Assembly: GCA_025617745.1 (NCBI GenBank)
Contig: CM046870.1
Span: 22,239,501 to 22,303,500, forward strand
From: Heliocidaris erythrogramma
Lineage: Eukaryota; Echinodermata; Echinoidea; Camarodonta; Echinometridae
DNA: 64,000 nucleotides
Direction: 5' to 3'
The position numbers and the translations under genes are program-made. Below the pieces are notes generated by a model. That model saw only the letters and a list, made by a program, of their open reading frames with translations, was not told the DNA's origin and did not search any database. Positions within the stretch are counted from its first letter, which is position 1; every line of letters begins with the position of its first letter. This document shows positions 50,300 through 61,497 of this stretch, piece by piece.

Positions 50300-51010
50300 G
50301 GGCCTGGTGAGGATATCCATGCATCTATATTTTCCAGATAGCTGCGATTTTTTGGTGGGAATAGCTTGAACTTGAATGTGGATTGCTCTATTTAAATAAA
50401 ATGACAAACAAGAGGTTTTCATAAAATGAAAAAAAAACCTGACCTGGTGCATGCCCTATTCCAGATAGTTGTGACCTTTTTTGAGGAATAGTTGAACTTG
50501 AAGTACATGACAATGATGTAGATTGCTTGGTTTACTTTAAATAACATGAAAGGGGGAGGGGTTTCAAATGAAAAGAACTGAGTATGATGTAGTATGATGA
50601 AGATATATCCACACGTGCCCTATTCCAGATATACATGTAGCTGTGACTTTTGGGAGGAATAGTTTGAACTTATATGGATTGCTATGTTTAAACAAGGAGG
50701 CTTGCCTAGTACCTCCTTGGTTTAAATAACATGGAAAAAGATGTTTCAAGAACATTAAAAAAAAAACCTTCCCTGGTGAAGATATCCACGTGTGCCCTAT
50801 TCCAGACAGATGAGGCTCTTTTTGAGGAATAGTTGAAGTACATGAATGTGGATTGCTTGGTTTATTTATTATTCCATGAAAGGGGGGGGGGGGGGGTCAT
50901 ATATGAAAGAACTGATATGGTGAAAATATCCGCACATGCCTATTCCAGATTGTTGTGACCTTTTGAGGAATTTGTTGAACTTGAATATAGATTACTTGGT
51001 TTCAAAAATG
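50300..51010 (+). repeat. Tandem array, unit about 130-175 bp
   Basis: Five diverged units share CCTATTCCAGAT, GTGACCTTTTTTGAGGAATAG, TTGAACTTGAA and GATTGCTTGGTTTA in order; the TTCCAGA core occurs near 50333, 50460, 50630, 50803 and 50946. Confidence 0.7.
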
Positions 51011-51743
51011 GAGGAAAATGGTTAAAAGTTGGAAGCAATGTCTTTCAGTTCTGGTTTATGATGTCAACAAAGTGGTAATGTCATTAAGCTTCAAACATTA
51101 TGATTCACAATTTTTAAATGAAGGTTGGAGAGATTGAGAGAGAGAGGGAAAGAGATGTCTTTCAAAATAATGATTATATTAATATAAACAGAAATAAAAT
51201 ATGAAATACAAACATCACAGCGATTGAATGATAGTTGTTTGAACATATATATCAACATGATCAAGCAGCATTTTAGTCTGGTTAAGGATGAAAACTTTGA
51301 TCATCATCATATTACATTGTTTCATAATTAAATGTGTCAATCAGGCAAAATGAAAAAAATATATATTATGGACCCTATCTGTGGGCAGCTAAGCCTATGT
51401 TACTTGTTAGGCCCTAGTAGTAGTAGTAGTATGTAAATATAAGAAGTAAAACTGTGAGTCTGTGTTTGAGAACGAAAAGTGCAAATGGAGAAGAAAAAAG
51501 GTTAACATGAAAATATATAAAGTTGGTAGTTCTTTCGAAGGCATTGGAGGGGGTGTAAGATTATTCACAAGAAAAAGTAACACATATTCAATCAATGTCA
51601 AAAATGCTTCCCGCCAGAGCTAGAGCGGTTCATTGAGCTCTCGATGCCGCGACCAGCCCGCTAGAAAGTACGACACCTCTCCCACTCAATGATCTCCCTC
51701 ACAACAAACTTTCCAACTTCACTGGTTTTCGTCAAAAACTCAC

Positions 51744-51792
51744 CTTGCGATACAGCCAGGGGAAGCAACAGTAAAGTTATCCAGGCAATCAT
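51744..51792 (-). CDS. RECK: RECK coding exon 1: start codon and signal peptide
   Basis: Read on the minus strand, ATG at 51792-51790 opens a 16-residue peptide, MIAWITLLLLPLAVSQ, and one further base G before a strong splice donor (GTGAGT, 51743-51738). The peptide has the hydrophobic core and small-residue end of a secretory signal sequence. The context GAAATGA has a purine at -3. The exon ends in phase 1, and the next exon in the chain (38997-39055) enters in phase 1, giving GAT (Asp) across the junction. RECK is known in vertebrates and insects as a secreted, GPI-anchored inhibitor of matrix metalloproteases and, in vertebrates, a Wnt7 co-receptor with Gpr124. The signal peptide fits that location. 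The assignment rests on the three downstream exons, since a signal peptide alone would not identify a family. The transcription start and any non-coding upstream exon are not certain. Confidence 0.85.
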
Positions 51793-51885
51793 TTCAACTG
51801 GTCCTCTTAAAATCAGACAATCAGAAGAAAAGTCGTCACATTGTTAGATATCCAGAAAAGAAAGTCAAGTTTCCACCAAACGACG
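51793..51885 (-). other. RECK: Probable RECK 5' untranslated region
   Basis: This is the minus-strand leader between the proposed start site and the ATG at 51792. I see no upstream ATG in a good context close to the start codon. The 5' limit is inferred from the TATA-like element and could be wrong; an upstream non-coding exon would also be possible. Confidence 0.4.
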
Positions 51886-51900
51886 TCTGCTAAGAGATGA

Positions 51901-51910
51901 TCACATATAA
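51901..51910 (-). promoter_or_regulatory. TATA-like element of the RECK promoter (candidate)
   Basis: On the minus strand the sequence reads CTTATATGTGA about 110 nt upstream of the ATG. A start site 25-30 nt downstream would fall near 51875-51885, in a TTAGCAGACG context. The 52000-52150 stretch behind it is richer in CpG than its surroundings and contains an ATTGG (CCAAT on the minus strand) near 52110. This is positional inference only. Confidence 0.3.
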
Positions 51911-54284
51911 GAGTCCGCATGTATAATACAAATGTACTATGCTCAATTGAAATTTTGATAATGTGCGATCATGCAGCATACACTGTATCGCTCATAGCAT
52001 CATCATCGTAGCTACCGTTTTGGTGTGCGTACAGAACAAGGGCAAACCTCGAAGACCGCTGGCCGACCCGAGCGTGCGATCGAAAGGTAAACTCCGCCCT
52101 CGGATTGTAATTGGTGGTATACACCGTGTGCCTCTGTTATCGGTAGCCAATTAATACGCCGATTAAATCTCTTTGTGAAACCATAAAAATTTCAACATTT
52201 GCCAATAACACCTTTTATGCCCCCCTTACTGGACGTGTTTCCGAGTTTATGAATGTATGATTGACAGGTGACTATTCTCTACAACCAAACTCTAAACGAA
52301 ATTTATTCGAATTGATTGATGGAAAAGAAACAGATTTAGGGGGGGGGGGGTAAGCACTGGTAGAGCAGCCTACTAAAAGCCCTAAAAGACGTTTATCAAT
52401 TGATTCCTCCGATTGTTCTTTAAAATTTTCGTGTGATTGGTTTTGTCAGTTATGTCTTTCTCGCATCAATTTTTTCTAGGTTCCAAATAGCCCAAGACTT
52501 TTATTGTGTTTTTATCACAAATTTATTTGCAATAAATAGCACTCTTGAACGAGAAAAGGAGAATAGTGACGACACGGAAGGCCTTCAAGGGAGCGCGCTA
52601 TTTCTTTCTCTCTCCTTTTTTTTTCTTTTCTTTTCTTTTCTTTCCGTCATAAGACATCAATAATGATGTGTACATAACTACAGCTTGAAGATGGATGCCC
52701 AACAAAGGCGATCAACCCGCTACACCCTCGTTGTTATTCAACTTTGATCGCATACTTTGACAAGAGAAAGGGAACAAATAAAACAAATAAAAACGGTCAC
52801 TAATCACCCATGTCCTATATGTTTTGCCCATCATTATTCGCCAGCTCTTTATCCCTCCCTATACCTGATTCAAAATACCGTGGTACTAATTACAAGGCTC
52901 CTCGAACTCTGTCACCTCTATTGTATCGTGTCTATTGTTGGGATGAGCAGTCATGGACGGAGGGCGAAAGGACTCGCTGTCCTTGAAATCGTCTTACCTA
53001 TACTCTTTATTGATCTTCTTTCATCGTTCATTTGTCGGTTGATTCCTCGTCTTCAGTAAACTTTCTGATAAACCTGTCTCCCATGCAGCTTTTCTCCCAC
53101 CACCTATTACTATACACCCTTCCCTCGCGCCCCCCATAATCACTCCGAATCCCACACTCTTCATTTTTTTCAAGAAGTCCGATATTTATTAAATAGGACC
53201 TAGCGGTTGACTTGATTTGATTTGATATTTATTTATTTCATTACAGGCCTACATCATCATCCATAAACAATCTTTCAACATGTATGGTCGCATAAAATTA
53301 TAATATTATAGAAAAGGCTTGATAGGAAAGCAAGAGGATGTATACTGCAAAGGGTCGACCAATGATTACATAATCGAGTTAAATATTGATTTCTAGTTAT
53401 ACACACACAAAAAAGAATAGCACAAACATAATTATGTTTGACAAAGATATTTACCCTATTTTACACAGTGAGCGATAATTATTTTAGATGATATAGTTCC
53501 CACAAAAGCATGTGTGTATTAAGGTGGAGGCTGAGGGGAAGCAGCCCCATGCATCCCCAATATTTTTTACATTTCTGATATTCGGGCAAAAAGTCACCTC
53601 ATATCTGGGCAGTAAGATGGTCTTTTTGTAATTGTTAATATTCTAATCTACTATATTTATTATGATTTTCACTACGATGATACTAAAATTTAGAAAATTG
53701 ACAATAATATCATATTCGGGTAACAGACGTCACCCCCACCCCCTCCCTTACGCTGCTGCTCAAAATGAGGATTGGATAAATAAATAACGTCCCTACCGTC
53801 GAACTATTGCAAGATTTTTGTTTTCTTCAGAATGACAGGATACAGTGTACGCTTTCTAATCTATATGCAGTATTCATGTCTCCCATAGACCTATCAATCG
53901 ATAAACTGCATGAACAACATGCAAATAAAAGACTTATTTATCAAATCACAGTTGTTTACAATAGTCATCAAGTCGCTTCTATGCTGTCTTGAAGTTCAAG
54001 ACCACCCGCACAGAACACGTACCTCGATCACGACCAGTAATGTTAAAGGTGATGTCAAAAGTATTTTTAAGAATCATTTCAAGGAAACGTCATCGTTTCG
54101 GATAAAAGTAAACAGAGTAATTACCAAAGCCAGGAATCAACGAGGCTTTAAAGGTATAATCGACTATTTTGCGTCTATTTTCATGATTTTCAATGTTTTT
54201 GGGGAAAATGCATTTAGTATTAATTAAGGGTAATATGTTTATTTCTTTTGTTATATCTCATTGTACAAAATGTTTGTTGCTCGT
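51911..54284. other. Upstream flank, no gene supported
   Basis: Between the RECK promoter and the first foldback of the upstream cluster I see a CpG-richer patch (52010-52140), a G run (52340-52349), a LINE tail fragment and otherwise unremarkable AT-rich sequence. Short ORFs here have no recognisable domain. Confidence 0.5.
53209..53300 (-). mobile_element. LINE 3'-end fragment
   Basis: Read on the minus strand the sequence runs GATGATGATGTAGGCCTGTA, ATGAAATAAATAAATAT, then CAAATCAAATCAAGTCA. A gene-poor 3' end closing in a short tandem tail is typical of L2/CR1-type insertions; the extent to the right is uncertain. Confidence 0.4.
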
Positions 54285-54289
54285 GAACA

Positions 54290-54577
54290 CAGTGGCGGAT
54301 CCAGGGGGGGGGGGCACAGGGGGCACGTGCCCCCCGGCCAAAATCCTTTTTTTTCTTGCTTGTCCGGAGAGACACACAAAAATACTGAGGACCTTTTTTT
54401 TTTTTTTTTTTTTTTGCTTGTCAGAGAATTTTGAACTGAAAAGGAGAGTCTCTAAAATGCTGAGGACTTTTTTTTTTTTTGCTTGTCAGGGAATTTTGGA
54501 GGGAAAAAGCCTTTTTATTTTGGTGTATGCCCCCCCCCCCCCCCCCCCCCGTTTACTCAATCCTGGATCCGCCACTG
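54290..54577. mobile_element. Foldback element with CAGTGGCGGATCCAGG ends
   Basis: CAGTGGCGGATCCAGG and CCTGGATCCGCCACTG are perfect inverted ends, flanked by GAACA on each side (54285-54289 and 54578-54582). The interior is G-, T- and C-homopolymer with repeats of GCTTGTC(A/C)G(A/G)GA. The terminus type resembles non-autonomous hAT elements, though a 5-bp duplication is short for hAT. Confidence 0.75.
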
Positions 54578-55385
54578 GAACATTACAAGTTGGATCATTT
54601 GATAACTATTTCAAAATTTCAAGGCTATTACAAAATAATGTATGAATTCATTGCAATTCAAAGGAATATCTGCATGGGGATTGGGTGGGTTTGTTTGTTT
54701 TGGGGTTTTTTTTTTTTGGGGCCAAAATTTTTAGGCACTCTGAAAACAGCTCTAATTTATGTAGGGGTGAAGAGAGAATGAAAGAGAGGGGAGAAGAGAG
54801 AGAGACAGAAAGATAGAGACGTAAAGAGAGAGGCAAGCAGACAGAGAGAAACCGACTGAGATATGGAGAGGTGAAAAAAGAGGGGGGGGGAGAGAGAGAG
54901 AGAGAGAGAGATGGGGTGAAACAAACAGACTTTTTAGATTTTAGAGGCTCATGGAGATACCACGGTGAAAAAAAAATGGATTTTGATATTGCAGAACTGT
55001 GGTGTTATGGCCCATCATTATTGTAATTTTGCTTTCCATCACCTCTTAGACTAAATATTTTCAAAATAATACCTTTAACCAGACAATCAAAAATCCATTT
55101 ACTTTCAGAATGTCTAGATTAAAAACAATGCAGGACAAGATCGTAAGAAAACAAAATGTATTTCTTTCAGTGTTGACAGTGGGGTGGAACTTTACCATGG
55201 CATGCTCTCTCAAAACGTCTAGTTATTTTTTTTTAATACTAGATCGCCTGGTCACATTTTCTTAATCAGATTCTATAGTCATTCTGACTATGATTCTGTT
55301 CATGTTTACTAGGATTCTGTTCATTTTAAAACCAGAAGCTGTTTTTGACTAATAGTGTAGGTGCCCGTGGGCATAGTTATTCCGG

Positions 55386-56580
55386 GGTCGTCAATCATAA
55401 GGGTCGCTACTCATAATCGAAGAAGAGGTTCGCTATTCATAATAGGAGAAGAGGGTCGATATTCATAATCGTAGAAGAGGGTCGCTATTCATAATCGTAG
55501 AAGAAGGTCGCTATTCATAATCGGAGAAGAGGGTAGCTATTCATAATCAGAGAAGAGGTCGTTATTCATAATCAAAGAAGAGGGTCGCTATTCATAATCG
55601 GAGAAGAGGGTCGCTATTCATAATCAGAGAAGAGGGTCGCTATTCATAATCAAAGAAGAGGGTCGCTATTCATAATCGGAGAAGAGGGTCGCTATTCATA
55701 ATCAGAGAAGAGGGTCGCTATTCATAATCGGAGAAGAGGGTCGCTATTCATAATCAGAGAAGAGGGTCGCTATTCATAATCAGAGAAGAGGGTCGTTATT
55801 CATAATCGTAGAAGAGGGTCGCTATTCATAATCGTAGAAGAGGTCGTTTTTCATAATCAAAGAAGAGGGTCGCTATTCATAATCAGAGAAGAGGGTCGCT
55901 ATTCATAATCAGAGAAGATGGTCGCTATTCATATTCGGAAAATAAGGTCGCTATTCATAATCAGAGAAGAGGATCGTTATTCATAATCAGAGAAGTGGGT
56001 CGCTATTCATAATTGGAAAATAGGGTCGCTATTCATATTCAGAGAAGAGGATCGCTATTCATAATCGGAGAAGAGGGTCGCTATTCATAATCAGAGAAGA
56101 GGGTCGCTATTCATAATCAGAGAAGATGGTCGCTATTCATATTCGGAGAAGAGGGTCGCTATTCATAATCGGAGAAGAGGGTCGCTATTCATAATCAGAG
56201 AAGAGGGTCGCTATTCATAATCGGAGAAGAAGGTCGCTATGCATAATCGGAGAACAGGGTCGCAATATATTCATAATCGGAGAAGAAGGTCGCTGTGCAT
56301 AATCGGAGAACAGGGTCGCAATATATTCATAATCAAAGACGAGGGTCGCTGTTCATAATCGGAGAAGAGGGTCGCTATTCATAATCAGAGAAGAGGGTCG
56401 CTATTCATAATCGGAGAAGAGGGTCGCTATTCATAATCAGAGAAGAGGGTCGCTATTCATAATCGGAGAAGAGGGTCGCTATTCATAATCGGAGAAGAGG
56501 GTCGCTATTCATAATCAGAGAAGAGGGTCGCTATTCATAATCAAAGAAGAGGGTCGCTATTCATAATCAAAGAAGAGGTT
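55386..56580 (+). repeat. 26-bp minisatellite array, about 45 units
   Basis: The unit GAGGGTCGCTATTCATAATC plus (G/A)GAGAA repeats every 26 bp, with (C)GG, CAG or CAA variants at one position and a few units mutated. The array starts with GGTCGTCAATCATAAGGGTC and ends at AAGAAGAGGTTAGGG. Confidence 0.95.
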
Positions 56581-56751
56581 AGGGTTATGATTATTTGTAA
56601 AATATTGGAATATGTTTTTCATTGTTCAATGAAACACTCAAATATGAAAGAATTAAAGTAGCAAACAAAATGATAATATTGGATGGGAGACACGCCCACG
56701 GCTGTGTCGAAGCAATAATAATGGGAGGGGCGATGAAACAAGATACACCCC

Positions 56752-57530
56752 CGGCTTAGCCAGGCGGGCAAGAGGGGGGCCATGCCCCCCCCCCCCCCCC
56801 CCCCCCCCCCCATTCAGCCCCTTAAAAAAGGGCGACATCGAAAAGGCGGACGAAGTGAGAGTAAAAAGCCTGAAAATTCGCTACGAAGTTTTCGCACTTT
56901 TGAGCGGGAAGGGGGCAGTAACTCCCCCTCCCTGCACCCACCCCTGATACATACAGTGCAGTATTGCGTCCAATAATTGAAAAGCAGTCCGGGTGTCGAA
57001 CTAACTTGCCACCTCAAAGAAGGTGCTACATGTACGAGCCGCTATCTTATTCTCAAATTTGCTATAAATCGTCAGAGGTTTCGCGGGGGGAAAACTTGTA
57101 AACCAGTCTGGGAGTCGAACTATGCCTATAACTTTCCACCTAAAAAGAATTGTTTGCTACGAGCTTTGCACGGGAAGGGGACACCCCCCCCCCCTCTGCA
57201 CCCACCCCTATTACATACAGTGCAGTATTGCGTCCAAATAATTGACAAGCAGTCTCGACGTCGAACTAACTTTCCGTCGACAGTAGGTGCTACAAGGTAT
57301 TATCTTTATTTCAAATTTGCTATAAAACGTCAGAGCTTCGCACGGGAGGGGGGAAAAGTCCCCCTCCCTGTGCCTACCCCCATGGAGAGAACGAAGAGCG
57401 TGCTCATCACCATATTCGCACGCTTTGCGGTGCTCACAAACGGCCCCTAAAATGAAATCCTGCATGGCTACGCGGTTGGATCCTTCGTGTCTGCCCCCTC
57501 CCCCTATTGAAAAATCCTGGCTACGCCCTT
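56752..57530. mobile_element. Composite element with GGC(G/T)TAGCCAGG ends
   Basis: GGCTTAGCCAGG at the left and CCTGGCTACGCC at the right are inverted ends with 10 of 12 matches. Inside, a ~263-bp direct repeat is marked by ACATACAGTGCAGTATTGCG at about 56951 and 57214, each followed by AATTGA(A/C)AAGCAGTC and GTCGAACTAACTT. Poly-C runs mark unit ends. No transposase is visible. Confidence 0.6.
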
Positions 57531-57689
57531 GTGCCCCACCGACCACGTTGCGCCATTCGACCCACCTTGCCTCGGTACAAGCACACATTACTGATTATTT
57601 TCGTCAAAGTAATTCATAAAATTAATGGAGGGGTGCTGTATAAGTGTTGCCTTCGGGTGCTGTTCTATCATTTCCATAACCCTGAAGAA

Positions 57690-58085
57690 GGGCGACATAG
57701 CTCAGTGGTCGAGCAGTGGCTTTGTAATTGAAGGACCCGGGTTCGAAACCAGGATGTCCTTTGGTAAGGCATTAATCCCAAGTCCCTCGGAGAGGACTTA
57801 TAGCCGTTGGTCCTATGGTTGTTTACATACAAGCAGTATGCTTTATAGTATACCATTGACACTTATGGAATAATGTCAGGTTGATGCTGATGTTTAAAGA
57901 AAAGTTATACATTAATTAGTTGTTTGCATCATGTACATGATAAAATCAAAACTAGTTCTAAAACTCATATCGTGCAGAATGTATCATATTGTTTTATAAT
58001 TCATATGTTTCAATGTCTAATTTTGATTAATTTTCGAGGAATTGTTTTTGCTGGAAATGAGATTAAATTGGATTGAATTGAATTT
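57690..58085 (+). mobile_element. tRNA-derived SINE
   Basis: The head (57690-57760) has an A box TAGCTCAGTGGTCGAGCA and a B box GGGTTCGAAACC, with a loop TTTGTAA that would give a UGU (Thr-type) anticodon; the anticodon stem is decayed. The body continues with ATTAATCCCAAGTCCCTCGG and AGAGGACTTATAGCCGTTGG. The tail ends in ATTGGATTGAATTGAATTTAG. The 3' limit is approximate. Confidence 0.7.
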
Positions 58086-58132
58086 AGTTCAAGGCAAACA
58101 TAGAAAATCAATGATACACAGGCCCTTATTAT

Positions 58133-58340
58133 AGGGGCGCTGGCGAGCAGGGTCCGCTTGAACAAAACAAAAAGAAAGCAAAACAAAAAAGGGGTCCAAT
58201 TATTGTCTTATTTCTCTTCCTATTCCTCTCCCCCGTCTTTTTCTCTTTTCTCCTCTTTCTTTTTCCCCTTTTTTCCCAATCTGATTTGCGGGGCACGTGC
58301 CCCATACCCCCTCGTAGTTAGCACTAGTTACGCCCCTGTT
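58133..58340. mobile_element. Small foldback with AGGGGCG ends
   Basis: AGGGGCGCTGGCGAG on the left is a degraded counterpart of CTAGTTACGCCCCT on the right. The T-rich interior includes GCGGGGCACGTGCCCC, itself palindromic. It is probably a decayed relative of the GGCGTAGCC-type foldbacks. Confidence 0.45.
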
Positions 58341-58619
58341 TTTGTTTTGTTTTTCAATATTTTGCCCCAGTATGATTATGTTAAAGCATATAAAATCGCA
58401 TTTCAAATGTTCTATATACATTTTTTTTGAAAGAAATATCAACTTCCTTGATTATTTCTCACTTGTTCCGTCAGTGTTGTGCCCCCATTTGAGAAAGAAG
58501 TGAGAAAAGGGACTTTTATCAATGTTCAATATTTGGATCCTGGCCTAGATCGCAGTGGTTATTTGCAAATTTTCCTTAGTACATCGAATAAGAAATGACG
58601 TTTTTGCAGCTTAAAAATG

Positions 58620-58636
58620 CCCCCCCCCCCAAAAAA

Positions 58637-58667
<31 letters not shown>

Positions 58668-58732
58668 CAAAACAAAACAACAACAACAACAACAACAACA
58701 ACAAAAAACAAGAACAAAAACAAAAAAAAATC
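58620..58732 (+). repeat. Poly-C/poly-A and (AAAAC)n, (CAA)n tract
   Basis: C10 is followed by A12, then nine or so ACAAA units, then (ACA)n. The ORFs that translate it are low-complexity artefacts. Confidence 0.9.
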
Positions 58733-58950
58733 GCTTTGCTCCCTAGCTTGTACAATTCCGTGGATAACTTGGAGGGGATATAGGCGTACGAAGGGCTGCA
58801 GCACCTTGAGGATTTTGAGAAGGGCAATATTGGCTTGACTACCACCTCATCACGGGCAGCGAGGTGCTCCAATATAGATAGTTTAATACTGGAATACATG
58901 TAAGTTTTGTATATTTTCACTACAAAATTATGTCATGATAATAATTATGA

Positions 58951-60423
58951 GGATAGCGAACGAATTTAACAATTATTTCACAACTGTGGCAGAAAAATTA
59001 CCTAGTAATCTGCCAGATAGCAACGCAAATGAATTTGGAACGGACAGTGTTAAATTACAAAAATTATACGACACTAAGGGTGTGTCGAAAGGTTGTTTTC
59101 TTTTTTCTCCTGTCAAAGAAATGTTTGTTTTAGATGAATTAAATAAGTTGAAAATATCAAAAAGTACCGGGCTTGACTTGGTACCTGCCAGATTTGTGCA
59201 GGATGGAGCTAAATATTTGTATAAACCTTTAACTTACATTATTAACTTTTCTATCTCAACTTCCACCTTCCCTGATGAAATGAAAATTGCAAAAGTAACA
59301 CCCCTTTATAAAAAGAAAGATAAAACTAATGTTAGCAATTATAGACCGATTAGCGTTTTAAGTATAGTTTCGAAGGTCCTAGAGAAATGTGTGTATGCCC
59401 AATTAGAGAACTACTCTCAAGAAAACAATAATATACGAATTTCAATCTGGTTTTAGAAATGGTTATTCCACTGAAACTTGTCTTATTCACCTGTTAGATT
59501 TTGTCAGGAACGAAATTTCCCAAGGACGTTTTGTCGGGATGGTTCTTCTTGACTTGCAAAAAGCCTTCGATACCGTTAACCATAATATACTGTTAAGTAA
59601 ATTAGAAGTAATGGGTTTAAATTCTGCATGTGTGCAATGGTTTAGGTCTTACTTGACCAATCGTCATCAAGTTGTCTCGTTGCAAAATGTACTCTCCGAT
59701 TCTATGCCCATAAGATGCGGAGTTCCCCAGGGGAGCATATTAGGTCCTATTCTTTTCATGTGCTACATTAATGATATGTGTGTATGTGTGAACGACAGTA
59801 AATTACTTTTATATGCGGATGATAGTGTGTTACTATATTCTGGTACTGATCCTAAGCTGATCGGGGAAAAACTTAGCTTAGAATTATCAAACTGTGTTAA
59901 TTGGATGACAGCAAATAAGCTTAGCTTACATATTGGTAAAACCGAAAGTATTTTGTTTTGTTCGCGGGGTAGGCTGAAGTATACTGATGATTTCAATATA
60001 AGTTATAACAATCAACTCATTAAGAGACAGGATTCTGTGAAGTATTTAGGACTAAATATAGCTAGTGATCTTTCTTGCTCAAGTTTGGTTGACGGTATTG
60101 TCAAAAAAGCTAATGCTCGTCTAAAATTCTTGTACCGTTATCAAAATTGCATGAACTTAAAATCAAGACGCATTTTAAGTTTTTCCTTAATACAATGTTT
60201 ATTTGATTATGCTAATGCGGCATGGTACTGCAGTCTAGGCAAGGTGGATCAAAACAAGTTAAAAATAATTCAAAATAAGATTGTAAGATTTATCAATCAC
60301 TTACCACCAAGAACACACATTGGGAAAAACGAACTTGAAACAGCTGGTCTTCTTCATGTAAACCTTAGATCACAACAACTTTTAATTCACCATGTACATA
60401 AGATTTTTGTGTCTACTCCATAA
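58951..60423 (+). pseudogene. LINE reverse transcriptase, frameshifted
   Basis: The first part (to about 59430) encodes NEFNNYFTTVAEKLP, KSTGLDLVPARFV and NYRPISVLSIVSKVLEK, the blocks that precede and open the reverse-transcriptase domain. A single frameshift near 59430 then moves the reading into the frame of FQSGFRNGYSTETCLIHLL and the 294-codon ORF at 59539. That part has DLQKAFDTVNH (first catalytic Asp), CGVPQGSILGPILF, and the active-site YADD at 59812-59823, followed by a thumb and a C-terminal region ending at a stop at 60421. The catalytic residues are present, but the frameshift and 5' truncation make the copy inactive. The family is L2/CR1-like by motif order; the exact clade is uncertain. 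Confidence 0.85.
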
Positions 60424-60823
60424 CTATATTTCTCCTCTCCTTTTTGTAGCTCAGATGGTTTTTTCCTATATTATATGACTTATGTAACCAACGTTTATTA
60501 TCGATAGTTTCATTATGATTTTCTGTATATAGTTTTTTCCGTTGAGTAAGTCTTGTTTTCACATTTATGTAATCTTCGCCTACTTTATAAAAATGTTATG
60601 TTTTATTTTGCTACTTTAGTACATTCTTATTACTTGTACGTGTACGATAGTCTTGTAGCCGTACTAATGTGTTTTCTTAGTGTATTTTTAATCAGTTATT
60701 TAGGTAAGGACCCCATTGGAAATAAGCCATTTCGGCTTTCATGGGCTATCCTGTCATGGTACCTGGTTATGTTTGTATTGCAGTAAACCTGACGAGTAAA
60801 ATCAAATCAAATCAAATCAAAAA
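58951..60823 (+). mobile_element. 5'-truncated L2/CR1-like LINE
   Basis: The insertion starts in the segment just before the reverse-transcriptase fingers and continues through a 3' untranslated region to an (AATCA)n-type tail (60800-60823). The 3' UTR holds GGAAATAAGCCATTTCGGCT and AGCCATTTCGGCTTTCATGGGC, a small stem-loop of the kind found at the ends of L2/CR1-group elements. The endonuclease and ORF1 are missing, as expected for target-primed reverse transcription that stopped early. No target-site duplication was established. Confidence 0.85.
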
Positions 60824-60939
60824 TGTCGAAATTTTTCCTCTCTCGCTTCGCTCGCTCATACATAGAAAAGGGAAACTTGAAATTCGGGCAAAAACTACAG
60901 CCCCTCCCAAAATTATGCATGTACGCCTATGGGGAGGTC

Positions 60940-61480
60940 GAAGATGAAAGAGATGAAAGAAGGAAAAAATAAATATAAACATAAGGAGAGAAAAAAGACA
61001 AATTTGATGGAAGGATAAAGCAAAGAATTTATAAGGGAAAGACAGCAAGAGAAGATAAAGAAAGGGAACAAAGAATAATATATGGAAAAACAGAAAGAGA
61101 AAATCCAAGAAAGATCAAAATGCAGAAAGAGAAGAACAAAGCAAGATCAAAACAAAAAAGAGCATGAGAGAAGACAACAAGAGAAGATGAGGAAAGATCA
61201 AAACAAAGAATAACATAAGAAAGGACAGAAAGAGAAGATGAAAGAAAGCCTAAAACAAAGAATAACATAAGCAAAGAAGGAAAGGAAGTAGAAAATAAAG
61301 AGAGACGAAGGGAAGGATAGAAGTAAAGAAGAAGGGGGAAAATAAAGGAGAGATAAAGATAAAATGATACTACAACAAAGAATAACATGAGAAAGGTTAG
61401 GGAAAACAAATGCAGAAAGATAAAGCAATATTAGGTTTAGGACAGAAGAAGAGATAAAAGGATGAAAATATGAACGAACA
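60940..61480. repeat. Purine-rich AAAGAAAGA tract with AACATAAGA motif
   Basis: GAACAAAGAATAACAT(A/G)(A/T)G recurs about six times in diverged form within a purine-rich stretch; the unit is about 60-110 bp. Confidence 0.6.
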
Positions 61481-61497
61481 TAAGGAAGAGATGTCCT

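Larger units (their letters stand above)
39056..51743 (-). other. RECK intron 1
   Basis: This 12.7-kb intron follows the signal-peptide exon. It contains tandem arrays at 39730-39975, 42061-42560, 43020-43600, 46215-46680 and 50300-51010, two intact GAGAGCC hairpins, a third one split by a MITE (41684-42052), and a ~695-bp element with 15-bp inverted ends (49164-49858). A large first intron is usual for developmental genes and may hold regulatory DNA. Confidence 0.75.

Noticed and set aside
57425..57873. ORFs spanning the SINE and the foldback at 56752-57530
   Set aside because: They run through a tRNA-derived head and transposon end; no protein signature.
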